This document shows, piece by piece, positions 17,183 to 25,697 of a DNA stretch of 64,000 bases. The notes under the pieces were generated by a model. The model ran no database searches. It was not told where the DNA came from and saw only the letters and a program-made list of their open reading frames with translations. Location: assembly GCF_030814215.1 (NCBI RefSeq), contig NZ_JAUSUT010000001.1:2542001-2606000 (forward strand), given 5' to 3'. The position numbers were made by a program, and so were the translations under genes. The stretch is from Amycolatopsis thermophila. Lineage in GTDB: Bacteria > Actinomycetota > Actinomycetes > Mycobacteriales > Pseudonocardiaceae. Numbering within the stretch: the stretch's first letter is position 1; every line of letters starts with the position of its first letter.

Positions 17183-17544
17183 TCGCCGTCCTGGTGATCG
17201 CCGGCGCGATCGTCGGTGCGCCCGTGCGCTACCTCGCCGACCGCGTCGTGCAGTCCCGGCACGGCGGGCCGTTTCCGTGGGGCACGCTCCTGGTCAACCT
17301 GTCCGGGTGTCTCATCCTGGGCGCGCTGACCGGCGCCGCGCTGCCGACGCCGGCGTTCGCGTTGCTCGGCACCGGGTTCTGCGGCGCGCTCACCACCTAC
17401 AGCACGTTCAGTTTCGAGACGCTGCGGCTGATCGAGCAGCGGGCCTACTTCTACGCGGTGCTGAACATGGTGGTCAGCGTGGCCGCCGGGGTGGGCGCCG
17501 CGTTCGTCGGTTATGCGACGGCTCAGGCATTTGTAACGGTGTGA
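17179..17544 (+). CDS. crcB: fluoride exporter subunit, CrcB/Fluc family
   Basis: 121 aa from a TTG start overlapping the first crcB stop. Key blocks are [26 protein letters not shown] and [13 protein letters not shown], matching the family. It probably forms an obligate heterodimer with the preceding subunit, since each contributes one orientation of the channel. Four transmembrane helices are predicted by eye. Confidence 0.88.
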   Translation: MIAVLVIAGAIVGAPVRYLADRVVQSRHGGPFPWGTLLVNLSGCLILGALTGAALPTPAFALLGTGFCGALTTYSTFSFETLRLIEQRAYFYAVLNMVVSVAAGVGAAFVGYATAQAFVTV

Positions 17545-17575
17545 CGAGCGCCCGGCGCCGTGCCAAGCTGGCGCC

Positions 17576-18316
17576 ATGAGCGATGCGATGCGGGCCGAGA
17601 CCGTCACGATCACCGGGCACGGCGGGGACGAGATCGAGGCCTACCTGGCCCGGCCCCTCGACCCGGCGCCGCGCGGCGGGGTCGTGGTGATCCACCACAT
17701 GCCCGGCTACGACGAGGCGACCAAGGAGATCGTGCGGCGCTTCGCCGCGAACGGCTACCACGCGATCTGCCCCAACCTCTACACGCGCGAGGCGCCCGGC
17801 GCCGATCCCGACGACGCGGCGGCGGCCGCCCGCGCCCAGGGCGGCGTGCCCGACGACCGGCTCGTCGGCGACGTCGAGGGCGCGGCGACCTACCTCAAGG
17901 GACTCGACGGCGCCAACGGCAAGATCGGCGTGATCGGCTACTGCTCCGGCGGGAGGCAGACCTTCCTGACCGCGTGCAGCATCCAGATCGACGCCGCCGT
18001 CGACTGCTACGGCGCGTTCGTCGTCGGCGATCCGCCGCCCCAGATGGCGGGCATGAAGCCGCTGCTGGGGCTCGCGCCGCGGCTGTCGTGCCCGCTGCTC
18101 GGCCTGTTCGGCGCCGACGACAAGTACCCCTCGCCGGACGAGGTCGCCACCCTGTCCGCCGAGCTGGACCGGCTGGGCAAGCCGCACGAGTTCCACAGCT
18201 ACGAAGGCGCCGGGCACGCGTTCTTCGCCGTCGACCGGCCCAGCTACCGCCCGGAGGCGGCGGTCGACGGCTGGCGGCGGATCTTCGACTTCTTCGGCAA
18301 GCACCTGGCGGCGTGA
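17576..18316 (+). CDS. dienelactone hydrolase family protein
   Basis: 246 aa, alpha/beta hydrolase fold. The nucleophile motif GYCSGG (Cys, as in dienelactone hydrolases) is at about residue 121-126. The acid residue is in LFGADDKYPS and the His in YEGAGHAFF. Family members hydrolyse dienelactones in aromatic degradation, but many act on other esters. It is followed 11 bp later by the DUF6295-like gene. Confidence 0.88.
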   Translation: MSDAMRAETVTITGHGGDEIEAYLARPLDPAPRGGVVVIHHMPGYDEATKEIVRRFAANGYHAICPNLYTREAPGADPDDAAAAARAQGGVPDDRLVGDVEGAATYLKGLDGANGKIGVIGYCSGGRQTFLTACSIQIDAAVDCYGAFVVGDPPPQMAGMKPLLGLAPRLSCPLLGLFGADDKYPSPDEVATLSAELDRLGKPHEFHSYEGAGHAFFAVDRPSYRPEAAVDGWRRIFDFFGKHLAA

Positions 18317-18327
18317 GGAGAGACGAC

Positions 18328-18606
18328 ATGTGCACCTACCTGACCGAGCAGATCGAGATCGACGGCAGCGGCAAGGCGGCGCGGGGGTGGATCCCGCTCA
18401 CGCACGCTTCGGTCTACGTCGACCACCCGACCCACGCCCAGTACGCGCACACCGTGAACATCGACTTCCTCAACCCGGCGGAGGGGCCGTCCGCGCGGGT
18501 GCCGGTGGAGCTGACCGAGGAGGCCGCGCTGGCCCTCGCGGACGCGATCCACCGGGCGATCGCGTCCGCGCCGAAGGGCCTCGCGTCGGCGAACCAGCCG
18601 ATGTGA
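18328..18606 (+). CDS. DUF6295-like small protein
   Basis: 92 aa from ATG with GAGGAG upstream. It begins MCTYLTEQIEIDGSGKAARG and has DHPTHAQYAHTVNIDFLNP, matching my recollection of DUF6295, which commonly neighbours dienelactone hydrolase genes. Several conserved His and Asp residues could bind a metal. The function is unknown. The stop overlaps the next gene's GTG start. Confidence 0.7.
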   Translation: MCTYLTEQIEIDGSGKAARGWIPLTHASVYVDHPTHAQYAHTVNIDFLNPAEGPSARVPVELTEEAALALADAIHRAIASAPKGLASANQPM

Positions 18607-18974
18607 CCTTCGAGGACGGCCTGCCCACCGTGGCCGAGTACCGCGCCTTGCGGGCCGCTGTGGGCTGGCCCTCGCCGGGGCCGGACGTCTGCCGCGCCGC
18701 GCTGGCGAACTCGGTGCACGGCGTGGTGGCGCGGACCGGGCCCGAGCTGGTGGGCATGGGGCGGCTGATCGGCGACGGCGTGATGTACCTGCTGGTCGTG
18801 GACGTGGTGGTGCATCCCGCCGCCCAGGGCGCCGGGCGCGGCCGCCAGCTGGTGGCGGTCGCGGGCGCACGACGGGTGCAGCTCGTCGCGGCCGACGAGG
18901 TGGTGCCGTTCTACGAGCGGCTGGGGTTCGCGCGTGAGCCCAGCCACCTCATGGCGTACCGCACTCTGAGATGA
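18603..18974 (+). CDS. GNAT family N-acetyltransferase
   Basis: 123 aa from GTG, overlapping the previous gene. The acetyl-CoA binding motif QGAGRGRQL and the C-terminal PFYERLGF block are typical of GNAT enzymes. The span between them is a few residues shorter than usual. The substrate is not predictable. It forms a three-gene unit with the hydrolase and the DUF6295-like gene. Confidence 0.8.
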   Translation: MTFEDGLPTVAEYRALRAAVGWPSPGPDVCRAALANSVHGVVARTGPELVGMGRLIGDGVMYLLVVDVVVHPAAQGAGRGRQLVAVAGARRVQLVAADEVVPFYERLGFAREPSHLMAYRTLR

Positions 18975-19046
18975 CTTGGGCGAATGTTTCACGGCCTCTT
19001 AACGTGGTCCGTGGTCGATCCCCCACGGTCCGTTTTGGAGTGCTCT

Positions 19047-20318
19047 GTGTCCGCTGTCACCGACCGGCCACCGGCCGGCAACTTCCTGCTGCGCTCGCCC
19101 ACCTCGTGCGCCGCGCCGATCCCGGAGCCGGAGGCACCGGTCCGCTGGGTTCCACTGGCCGTCTCCGCCGCCGGGTCCGTCGCGCTCAGCTGGTACGTCT
19201 GGGCCACCTACGGCGGCAAGTTCGGTGCGCTGCTGGTGGTCGGGCTGTTCCTCGGCCTCGCGCTGTACCACTCGCGCTTCGGGTTCACCTCCGCCTGGCG
19301 GCAGCTCATCGCGGTCGGCAACGGGGAGGGCCTGCGCGCCCACGCCCTGCTGCTCGGCACCGCCGCCACGTTGATCGCACTGCTCGTCGGCACCGGAACC
19401 GGGCTGTTCGGCACCACGCCGAAGGTCACGGCCGGCCCGATCGGGCTCGCGTTGTTCGTCGGCGCGGCCCTGTTCGCCGTCGGGATGCAACTCGGCGGGG
19501 CGTGCGCGTCCGGGACGCTGTTCGCCGTCGGCGCGGGGCAGTCGTCCATCGTGCTCACGCTGGGTGGGTTCATCGCCGGCTCGGTGTTCTACACCTGGGC
19601 GTTCCCGGTCTTCGACGGGTGGCCGCAGGTGTCCGGTTTCCTGCTCGCCGACCACGTCGGCTGGTTCGGTTCCTGGGCGATCACCATCGCGGTGCTCGGG
19701 CTGGTCGTCGTCGCGACCCGGGTCGTGCAGGCGCGCCGCAACCCGCCGCCGCTGGGCGTACCGCCGACCGCCAAGGGTTTCGCGCGCGTCTTCCGCGGGT
19801 CGTGGCCGCTGCTCGCCGGCGCCGTCGTGCTCGCCGTGCTCGCCGCGGTGGTCGTGCTCGTGTCGGGCGGCACCTGGGGCGTCACGTTCGCCTTCGCGCT
19901 GTGGGGCGCGAAGCTGCTGCAGCTGATCGGCCTGCACCCGGAGACCTGGGAGTTCTGGCAGACCACCAGCAACGCCAAGTCGCTCGCCGGTCCGATCTGG
20001 ACGGACAAGACCAGCCTCACCGACATCGGCATCGTCCTCGGCGCGGCGGTCGCGGCCGCGGCCGCAGGCACTTGGAAGATCCACTCCGAGATCCCGTGGC
20101 GCACCGCGGTCGCGTCCGTCCTCGGTGGAATCCTGATGGGAATCGGCGCCCGGCTCGCGGGCGGCTGCAACATCGGTGCCTACCTGGCCGGTATCTCCAC
20201 CGGCAGCCTGCACGGGTGGCTGTGGGGGATCTTCGCCCTGGGCGGCACCTGGGTCGGGCTCAAGCTGCGTCCGCTGTTCGGGCTCACCAACCCGAAGCCG
20301 GCGGACAGCATCTGCTGA
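19047..20318 (+). CDS. YeeE/YedE family sulfur-compound transporter
   Basis: 423 aa from a GTG with GGAG 6 nt upstream. About ten transmembrane helices fall in two related halves. Each half carries a conserved Gly-Cys motif: GGACASGTLF in the first and GGCNIGAYLAG in the second. These cysteines line the pathway in the thiosulfate importer TsuA, so import of thiosulfate or a related compound is likely. A strong terminator follows 16 bp after the stop. No TusA partner is adjacent. Confidence 0.85.
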   Translation: MSAVTDRPPAGNFLLRSPTSCAAPIPEPEAPVRWVPLAVSAAGSVALSWYVWATYGGKFGALLVVGLFLGLALYHSRFGFTSAWRQLIAVGNGEGLRAHALLLGTAATLIALLVGTGTGLFGTTPKVTAGPIGLALFVGAALFAVGMQLGGACASGTLFAVGAGQSSIVLTLGGFIAGSVFYTWAFPVFDGWPQVSGFLLADHVGWFGSWAITIAVLGLVVVATRVVQARRNPPPLGVPPTAKGFARVFRGSWPLLAGAVVLAVLAAVVVLVSGGTWGVTFAFALWGAKLLQLIGLHPETWEFWQTTSNAKSLAGPIWTDKTSLTDIGIVLGAAVAAAAAGTWKIHSEIPWRTAVASVLGGILMGIGARLAGGCNIGAYLAGISTGSLHGWLWGIFALGGTWVGLKLRPLFGLTNPKPADSIC

Positions 20319-20333
20319 CGTTCCCACGCCCTG

Positions 20334-20369
20334 GAATGGCAGGACAGCGAACCCGCTGTCCTGCCATTC
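20334..20369 (+). terminator. intrinsic terminator after the YeeE/YedE gene
   Basis: A perfect 16-bp inverted repeat with a 4-nt loop (arms 20334-20349 and 20354-20369), followed by TTCGTTCC. It sits 15 bp past the transporter stop and 45 bp before the next start. Confidence 0.8.
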
Positions 20370-20413
20370 TTCGTTCCGGGGAAGGAAAATCCCCGACCGA
20401 GAAAGGTGGGAAC

Positions 20414-20650
20414 ATGAAGAAGACCGTGATCCGGGGCCTCGTCGCGAGCGCCCTCGCCGGGGCGGCCGTGGTCGGTGCCGCGGCGCCCGCGCCGGCCGCC
20501 CCGTCCCCGGCTGACGTGGCCATTGTGGACGAGCCGGACACGACCAACCTCGACAACGCCTACACCTTCGCGCCGCTGGGCGTTCCGGTGTTCGGGCTGA
20601 TCCGGTCCGTGAACGCGGTGCCGGGCAAGCTCCTGCCGAGCTTCGGCTGA
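20414..20650 (+). CDS. small secreted protein
   Basis: 78 aa from ATG preceded by AAAGGTGGG. It has a basic N-terminus and an Ala-rich signal peptide (MKKTVIRGLVASALAGAAVV, cleavage near APAAP). The mature part is about 45 residues (VAIVDEPDTTNLDNAYTF and a short tail) with no cysteines. Unknown family. It is framed by terminators on both sides, so it is a single transcript. Confidence 0.65.
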   Translation: MKKTVIRGLVASALAGAAVVGAAAPAPAAPSPADVAIVDEPDTTNLDNAYTFAPLGVPVFGLIRSVNAVPGKLLPSFG

Positions 20651-20664
20651 GGCTGAGCACACCA

Positions 20665-20702
20665 AGAGGGCCCCGCGCCACCCACCTGGCGCGGGGCCCT
20701 CT
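20665..20702. terminator. bidirectional terminator
   Basis: A perfect 15-bp stem (20665-20679 and 20688-20702) with an 8-nt loop lies between the converging small secreted-protein genes. AG-rich and CT-rich edges suit termination from both sides. Confidence 0.8.
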
Positions 20703-20716
20703 CGCGTGTCCGGGCC

Positions 20717-20923
20717 TCAGCCGGCCAGGAACGTCAGCAGCTCGACGACCGGGGCCAGCGCCGTGGCCGGCACTTGGACGGCCGGGCCGAGCACCGAGCC
20801 GGCGTCCCCGCCCGGCACCAGCCAGATCGGCGTCTCCGCGGCGCTCGCCACACCGCCGCCCAGCCCCAGCGCGGCGGCCGCGATCGCGCCGCCGGCCAGC
20901 ACCCTCGCCACACTCCTACGCAC
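20717..20923 (-). CDS. small secreted protein
   Basis: 68 aa from the GTG at 20923, with AAAGGAG 11 nt upstream. It has a signal peptide (RRSVARVLAGGAIAAAALGL...ASA) and a short mature part, AETPIWLVPGGDAGSVLGPA and a hydrophobic tail. It resembles the general layout of the converging gene at 20414 (short exported peptide), though the sequences differ. No family is known. Confidence 0.6.
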   Translation of the reverse strand: MRRSVARVLAGGAIAAAALGLGGGVASAAETPIWLVPGGDAGSVLGPAVQVPATALAPVVELLTFLAG

Positions 20924-20955
20924 TTTTCTGCACTCTCCTTTCCTGTCCGCTCGCC

Positions 20956-22617
20956 TCAATCGAGCGGAAGACTGATCGCCACCACGGTTCCCCGTGGGAT
21001 GAAGAAACCGGGTCCCTCACCGGGGACGTCCATGCCCGGCGCGTGCGGCTGGTCGGGGTTCATCGGCATCGCGTTCACCTGCGCCGTCGCGAACACCTGC
21101 ACGCGCGGTGCGGCCGGCTGTCCCGGGCCCAGCCACTGCTGGAACCCGGTGACCGTCGGGTTCTCGCCGGGGAAGGCGTTGTCCAGCGCCACGGCGTAGC
21201 TGATCGCGGCCTGTTCCCGCGGGTCGAACCGCAGCGGAACCATCGAGCCGGCCACCGAGTTCACCAGCGGTCCGGTCAGCAGCCACGGCGCCACGTACAG
21301 CCCGTACGGGTAGGCCGGGCGTTCGCGCTGCGCGGCCGCCGCGCCGTCCAGCGTCGTCGCGGCCTTCGTCCAGCCCGAGACCACCACGAGCGCCGCGGCG
21401 TCCGGCCGGACGGTCAGGTGGTGGGCCGCGGCCGCGGCTTGGACCACCTGGGCGGCTGCCGTGCCGCGGGGCGACGAGTCGCCGACGACGGTGACCGAGT
21501 CGGCCTTGCGGGCGGCCAGGAATCCGACCAGCTTGCGCAGCGCGTCCGCGTCCTCTTCGGACAGGGCGTCGGCCGGGCAGCTCGTCAGGACGTCCTTGCG
21601 GCCGGCCACCAGGCCACCCAGTGCCGTGGTCGCGCACTCGGGGCCGTCCGGCCCGGACGCGCCGGCCGGGCCCGCCCCGTCTCCGGCGTCCACTTCGACC
21701 GTCCGGCCGTCCACCTCCAGCTCGCTGCGTCCCGCGGGCAGTTCCACCTCGGCCCAGAAACCCGAGGCGCCGGGCCGCGCGACGGCCTCGACGAGCGGTC
21801 CGTCCCCGACGCTGACCGAAGCCGGTTCGGCGAGGTGGACCAGGTTGCGCCCGGGCCGGTGCGGGCTCACCAGCACCGGGCTCCCGCCCGCGTCGGCGAG
21901 CAGCGGTACGCCGGGAACGGGCAGGTCGGCCGGCTTGGGCACCGCCACGAAGGCGCTCCACGCCAGGAAAGCCGCGGCGACGCCGACGATCGCGACCCGC
22001 CGCCACAGCGCGCTCGCGACGACCGGCAGCACGAACGCGGCCAGCAGCGCGACACCGAACAACGTTTCGTAGAGCCGCCGGTCGAACGCCACGCCCGACA
22101 GCACCAACTGCACCGCGGCGGCGAGCGTCAGCACGCCGCCGAGCGTCCACGACAGCGGTCCGGTCCGGGGTGGCTCGGCGCGGGCCAGTGACAAGGCGGA
22201 CAGTCCGAACCAGACCGCCGTGCCACCCACGTAGACGGTGTCGATCGCGAACTCCACGCCGGACCGCCCGAGGGCCGTCTCGAGGACCAGCAACACGAGC
22301 AGCGCGACCGCGATCCAGCGGCCCACCGGCGGGCGGCGCGCGCTCAGGACCGGCACCGCCAGCACCAGGACGGCGTGCACGATCGCACCGACGACGTTGA
22401 CGTCGAAGGCCACGGCCGACACGACGGCCAGCGCCGCGGACAGCCCGCCCAGCACAGCCGTGACCTGCCACAACCGGCGGGGCAGCGTATCGACCAGCGG
22501 CCGCAGCAGCCCGACACCGGCGACGAACGCGGTGGCGGGCAACAACACCAGCCGCACGACGAGCGCGGCCAGATCCAGCCCGGCCGAGCCGGTGACCGGA
22601 TGGGACCCGTGGTCCAT
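20956..22617 (-). CDS. polytopic membrane protein with Met/His-rich C-terminal tail
   Basis: 553 aa from the ATG at 22617, with GAGG upstream. The first half has about eight transmembrane helices reminiscent of CopD/YcnJ-type copper proteins (LVVRLVLLPATAFVAGVGLL). A beta-rich domain with a possible copper-resistance fold follows (LAEPASVSVGDGPLVEAV). The last 200 residues form a soluble domain ending with MPMNPDQPHAPGM, a Met/His motif suited to copper binding. It lies 66 bp downstream of the SBP56-like gene in the same orientation, probably an operon. Family assignment is tentative. Confidence 0.55.
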   Translation of the reverse strand: MDHGSHPVTGSAGLDLAALVVRLVLLPATAFVAGVGLLRPLVDTLPRRLWQVTAVLGGLSAALAVVSAVAFDVNVVGAIVHAVLVLAVPVLSARRPPVGRWIAVALLVLLVLETALGRSGVEFAIDTVYVGGTAVWFGLSALSLARAEPPRTGPLSWTLGGVLTLAAAVQLVLSGVAFDRRLYETLFGVALLAAFVLPVVASALWRRVAIVGVAAAFLAWSAFVAVPKPADLPVPGVPLLADAGGSPVLVSPHRPGRNLVHLAEPASVSVGDGPLVEAVARPGASGFWAEVELPAGRSELEVDGRTVEVDAGDGAGPAGASGPDGPECATTALGGLVAGRKDVLTSCPADALSEEDADALRKLVGFLAARKADSVTVVGDSSPRGTAAAQVVQAAAAAHHLTVRPDAAALVVVSGWTKAATTLDGAAAAQRERPAYPYGLYVAPWLLTGPLVNSVAGSMVPLRFDPREQAAISYAVALDNAFPGENPTVTGFQQWLGPGQPAAPRVQVFATAQVNAMPMNPDQPHAPGMDVPGEGPGFFIPRGTVVAISLPLD

Positions 22618-22683
22618 GAGGTACCTCTTCCGCACCGCGGCGGTGCGGGGCCGGGTCCGGCCCGGCCCCGCACGCCGAGGTGC

Positions 22684-24528
22684 TTACTTCACGTCCGCGT
22701 CAGCGACGACGAACAGTTCCGAGTGGGGTTTGGCGTTGCCGAAATCGCCGTGCGGCCACGACTTCCGGTTGAAGTTGATGCCCACCTGACCGGTGAACTC
22801 GTCGCGGAAGTCCTGGTCCACCGAGGCCCGGCCGTCGGGGGTCAGGTTCACGATGTTGACCTTGTGGTCGCCGTCCAGCCCGGACCGCGCCACGAAGTAG
22901 TTCGACACCGCGACCCGGTCCGGCGAGGTGGTCTCGTGGTAGAAACCGTCCTCGCCCAGCTCGAAGTTGTCGTACGCACCCCAGTGCGGGCCCGCGCCCG
23001 GGGTCCCCGGGTTGATCGCGGCGGCACCGGCGAGGGTCGGCAGGACGCCGTTGTCGGCGCCGCTGCGGGCCTGTTCCTTGGTCTGGATGCCGGGGCCCGC
23101 CCAGTCCGGACCCTGCGCGAGCAGGTTTTCGATGTTCAGCGCGTAGAAGCCGCCCGTCGTGCCGGGGTCGTCCGGCCCGAGGGTGCCCTTCTGCCGTCCC
23201 TGGATGGCCCGGTAGAGGAACCGGTCGTCCGGGCTGGTCTGGATCCAGCCGCCGTTGGAGCTCGCGCCGACGCTGTCGTTGTTCGCCGACAGCGCCTTCC
23301 CGGACGCGCCGTCGTCCCACACCTCGTACCAGTGCGGGTCGGGCTTGGTGATGTCCGGCGTGTAGAAGACCGCGCCGCCCTGCATGGTCTGGGCGAACGC
23401 GCCCCGGTGGCCGGGCAGGTTGGTCACCGTGGTCTCCATGACCGCGCGGCTCTCCGCGTACAGCGGGTCGTAGTCGTTGCCGCGCGGGCCGTCCGGCAGG
23501 TACGACACCGACTTGAGCTTGGGGTTGTTGCGGTCGGAGATGTCCCAGGTCCGGACGGTGGGCCGGCGCAGGTACGGCGACGGCTGCTTGACCGGGTCGA
23601 GGATGATGTTCCGCGGCTCCGCGTAGTCGCTCGTGACCAGTGTGTTCAGGTCCTCGCGGGCCTGGATGCCGTGCGGGTTGGCGCAGGTCGGCTGCCCCAG
23701 CGTGGGCAGGTTCTCGCACAGCTTGCTGTTGTCGCCCCGCGGGGTCGCCGCGGACGTCTGCGACAGGACCTGTGCGTTCTGGTCGAAGCGCACGACCTCA
23801 CCGGGACTGCCGGCGAAGCCGTTGCCGACCACCGTCTGCCCGTTGGCGTAGGTGTACGGGCCGGGCGCGACCGGGCCACCCATGTAGGTGCCGTAGGCGG
23901 TGCCGTCCTTGAGCACCCAGTACGCGTCGGGCACCGAACCGCCGAGCGTCTGCGTCGGGAGACTGACGCCCTTGAGCTTGAGCTCGGGCAACGCGCTCAC
24001 GTCGAACGCGTAGGTCGCGGCGAGGAACAGCGCACCGGCGTAGATGGTGTCGCCCTTGTGCCACACGTACTGCATGTGGTGCGGCTCGTTCTCCACCAGC
24101 GGGCCGACGGTGGCGGTGTTGACGACCTTGCCGTACGTCGGCGACCCCTTGGTCGCGTCGATGACGGCCAGGAAGTCCGGGCCGGGCAGGGCGTTCTTCA
24201 CCTTGTTGAGGCCGCCGGCGAGGGTGCCGGGAAGGTTCTTGACGTCCTTCACGGCGGTGTCCGCGATGTTCTCGTCGCCCGCCCAGACCAGCAGCCATTC
24301 CTTGCGCTGCCCATTGTTTTCACTGCGAATTTTATCGACGTCGCCGCCGACGAGGTGGTTCTCCACCCAGTACTGCTTGCCGTCCGCCCCGGTCTTCGAG
24401 TCGGTCTTGACCTGCACATCCGCGTAGGCGCTGCTCGTCGTGCCCGTGTAGGTCACGGCGCCGGCCGCGAGCGCCGCGGTCGCGATACCGATCAATAATT
24501 TTCGCCATCCTGGCGATTTCAGGCGCAT
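22684..24528 (-). CDS. secreted SBP56/methanethiol-oxidase-like beta-propeller protein
   Basis: 614 aa from the ATG at 24528 with GGAGAAGG just upstream. It has a Sec signal peptide (about residues 1-36). Blocks resembling selenium-binding protein 56 and methanethiol oxidase are PDFLAVIDATKGSPTYGKVV, NEPHHMQYVWHKGD, CANPHGIQ, VRTWDISDRNNPKL and DDRFLYRAIQG, i.e. a seven-bladed propeller with repeated His. Bacterial members include copper-dependent methanethiol oxidase. Whether this enzyme oxidises methanethiol is unknown, but the neighbouring membrane protein with a copper-like motif and the nearby sulfur transporter are suggestive. Confidence 0.6.
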   Translation of the reverse strand: MRLKSPGWRKLLIGIATAALAAGAVTYTGTTSSAYADVQVKTDSKTGADGKQYWVENHLVGGDVDKIRSENNGQRKEWLLVWAGDENIADTAVKDVKNLPGTLAGGLNKVKNALPGPDFLAVIDATKGSPTYGKVVNTATVGPLVENEPHHMQYVWHKGDTIYAGALFLAATYAFDVSALPELKLKGVSLPTQTLGGSVPDAYWVLKDGTAYGTYMGGPVAPGPYTYANGQTVVGNGFAGSPGEVVRFDQNAQVLSQTSAATPRGDNSKLCENLPTLGQPTCANPHGIQAREDLNTLVTSDYAEPRNIILDPVKQPSPYLRRPTVRTWDISDRNNPKLKSVSYLPDGPRGNDYDPLYAESRAVMETTVTNLPGHRGAFAQTMQGGAVFYTPDITKPDPHWYEVWDDGASGKALSANNDSVGASSNGGWIQTSPDDRFLYRAIQGRQKGTLGPDDPGTTGGFYALNIENLLAQGPDWAGPGIQTKEQARSGADNGVLPTLAGAAAINPGTPGAGPHWGAYDNFELGEDGFYHETTSPDRVAVSNYFVARSGLDGDHKVNIVNLTPDGRASVDQDFRDEFTGQVGINFNRKSWPHGDFGNAKPHSELFVVADADVK

Positions 24529-24605
24529 GCCTTCTCCACGTTCCGTTCCTGAATCCCGTGCCCCGGAAATGGGCGGATCGGAATGGTTTCGCGGAGGACC
24601 AAGAG

Positions 24606-24625
24606 GTGTCAAAGCAGTGTCAAAG
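24606..24625 (-). promoter_or_regulatory. tandem TTTGACAC direct repeats
   Basis: Reading leftward, the octamer TTTGACAC occurs twice with an 11-bp period (one helical turn), each copy containing a consensus -35 hexamer TTGACA. The site is about 80 bp upstream of the SBP56-like gene start. It may be the gene's promoter overlapped by a direct-repeat regulator site. No good -10 box was found at the standard spacing. Confidence 0.4.
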
Positions 24626-24651
24626 GTTGGGAATCACGCACCATGAAAGTT

Positions 24652-24681
24652 CCCCGTGTCACCCTGACGAGTGACACGGGG
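24652..24681 (-). terminator. terminator of the GH64-GH18 operon
   Basis: An 11-bp perfect inverted repeat (24652-24662 and 24671-24681) with an 8-nt loop, 40 bp beyond the GH18 stop. There is no clear T tract on the leftward side. Confidence 0.6.
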
Positions 24682-24721
24682 AGGATGTCCGATACGGACG
24701 GTCGCGTTCGGAGGGCTCCGC

Positions 24722-25684
24722 TCAGGCGAGCGCGTCCAGGTGCGACCGCACCGGTGCCGAGAACGCCCAGCCGGACGAGGCGTCCCAGTTGATGGACCAC
24801 GTCATCACGCCGCTGATCCCCGGCCACGCGGTCGTCGGCAGGTACGAACCGCACCCGGCGCGCTTCGCCAGGCAGTCGAGGGCCGAGTTGACCACCGACG
24901 GAGGCACGTAGCCGCTCCCGGCGGCCTGAGGCGTCGCCGGCACGCCGAGCGCCACCTGATCCGGCCGCAGCACCTGCAGCAGGTTGCACGCCTGCGCGGT
25001 GATGAAGTCGACGCTGCCCTGCGACACCAGCTGACCGGTGCAGCCGAGCATGCCGCCCGAGTTGTAGTACTGCGTGTGGACCACGGTGATCAGCGACTTC
25101 ACACTCTCGATCAGCGCCATGTACCGTCCGCCCGGCTGCACGTCGAGCGTCTGGGGTGCCATGGTGACCAGGAAGCCGTCGCCCATGCGGTCGTGCACCT
25201 GCCTGATCGCGCTCGCGGTGTTCGCCGCGTCGAAGGTGCCCTCCAGGTCGATGTCGATGCCCTGGATGCCGAAATCGGTCGCGATGCGGGTGAACGAGCC
25301 GACGAAAGCGCTTACCCGATCGGCGCTGCTCAGGTCGGTGTTGCCCCGCTCACCCCCGATCGACAGGAGCACCGGCTTCCCGGCCGCCCGCTTCGCGGCG
25401 ATGTCGGCCTTCAGGTCGGCGTCGGTGTAGCCGCCGAGCGCGTTCGACAGGTCCGGGTCGACGCCGAAGGTCACCGCGCCGGGCGTCGCGGGATCGGCGT
25501 TGGCGAAGGCCAGCACGATCACGTCGTAGGAGTCCGGGACCTGCGACAGCTTCAGCGGCTGCGCGGAGTTGACGAAGTTCTGCCAGTAGCCGGTGAGCTG
25601 CTTGGACGGCAGGGCGGCCTGAGCGGGCGTCCAGCCGAGCGCGACGAGGAGGCCGGCCAGTGCGAGCACGAGCAGTCGTTTCAT
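24722..25684 (-). CDS. secreted GH18 chitinase
   Basis: 320 aa with a Sec signal peptide (MKRLLVLALAGLLVALG...AQA). The catalytic DxxDxDxE motif is present as DFGIQGIDIDLE near residue 140, and the barrel starts with QLTGYWQNFVN. SIGGE and the downstream MAPQ and TWSINWD motifs complete the GH18 active site. It hydrolyses beta-1,4-N-acetylglucosamine bonds in chitin. No chitin-binding domain is present. It starts 13 bp after the GH64 gene, forming a two-gene fungal-wall-degrading operon. Confidence 0.92.
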   Translation of the reverse strand: MKRLLVLALAGLLVALGWTPAQAALPSKQLTGYWQNFVNSAQPLKLSQVPDSYDVIVLAFANADPATPGAVTFGVDPDLSNALGGYTDADLKADIAAKRAAGKPVLLSIGGERGNTDLSSADRVSAFVGSFTRIATDFGIQGIDIDLEGTFDAANTASAIRQVHDRMGDGFLVTMAPQTLDVQPGGRYMALIESVKSLITVVHTQYYNSGGMLGCTGQLVSQGSVDFITAQACNLLQVLRPDQVALGVPATPQAAGSGYVPPSVVNSALDCLAKRAGCGSYLPTTAWPGISGVMTWSINWDASSGWAFSAPVRSHLDALA

Positions 25685-25697
25685 CGTCGGGGCCTTC

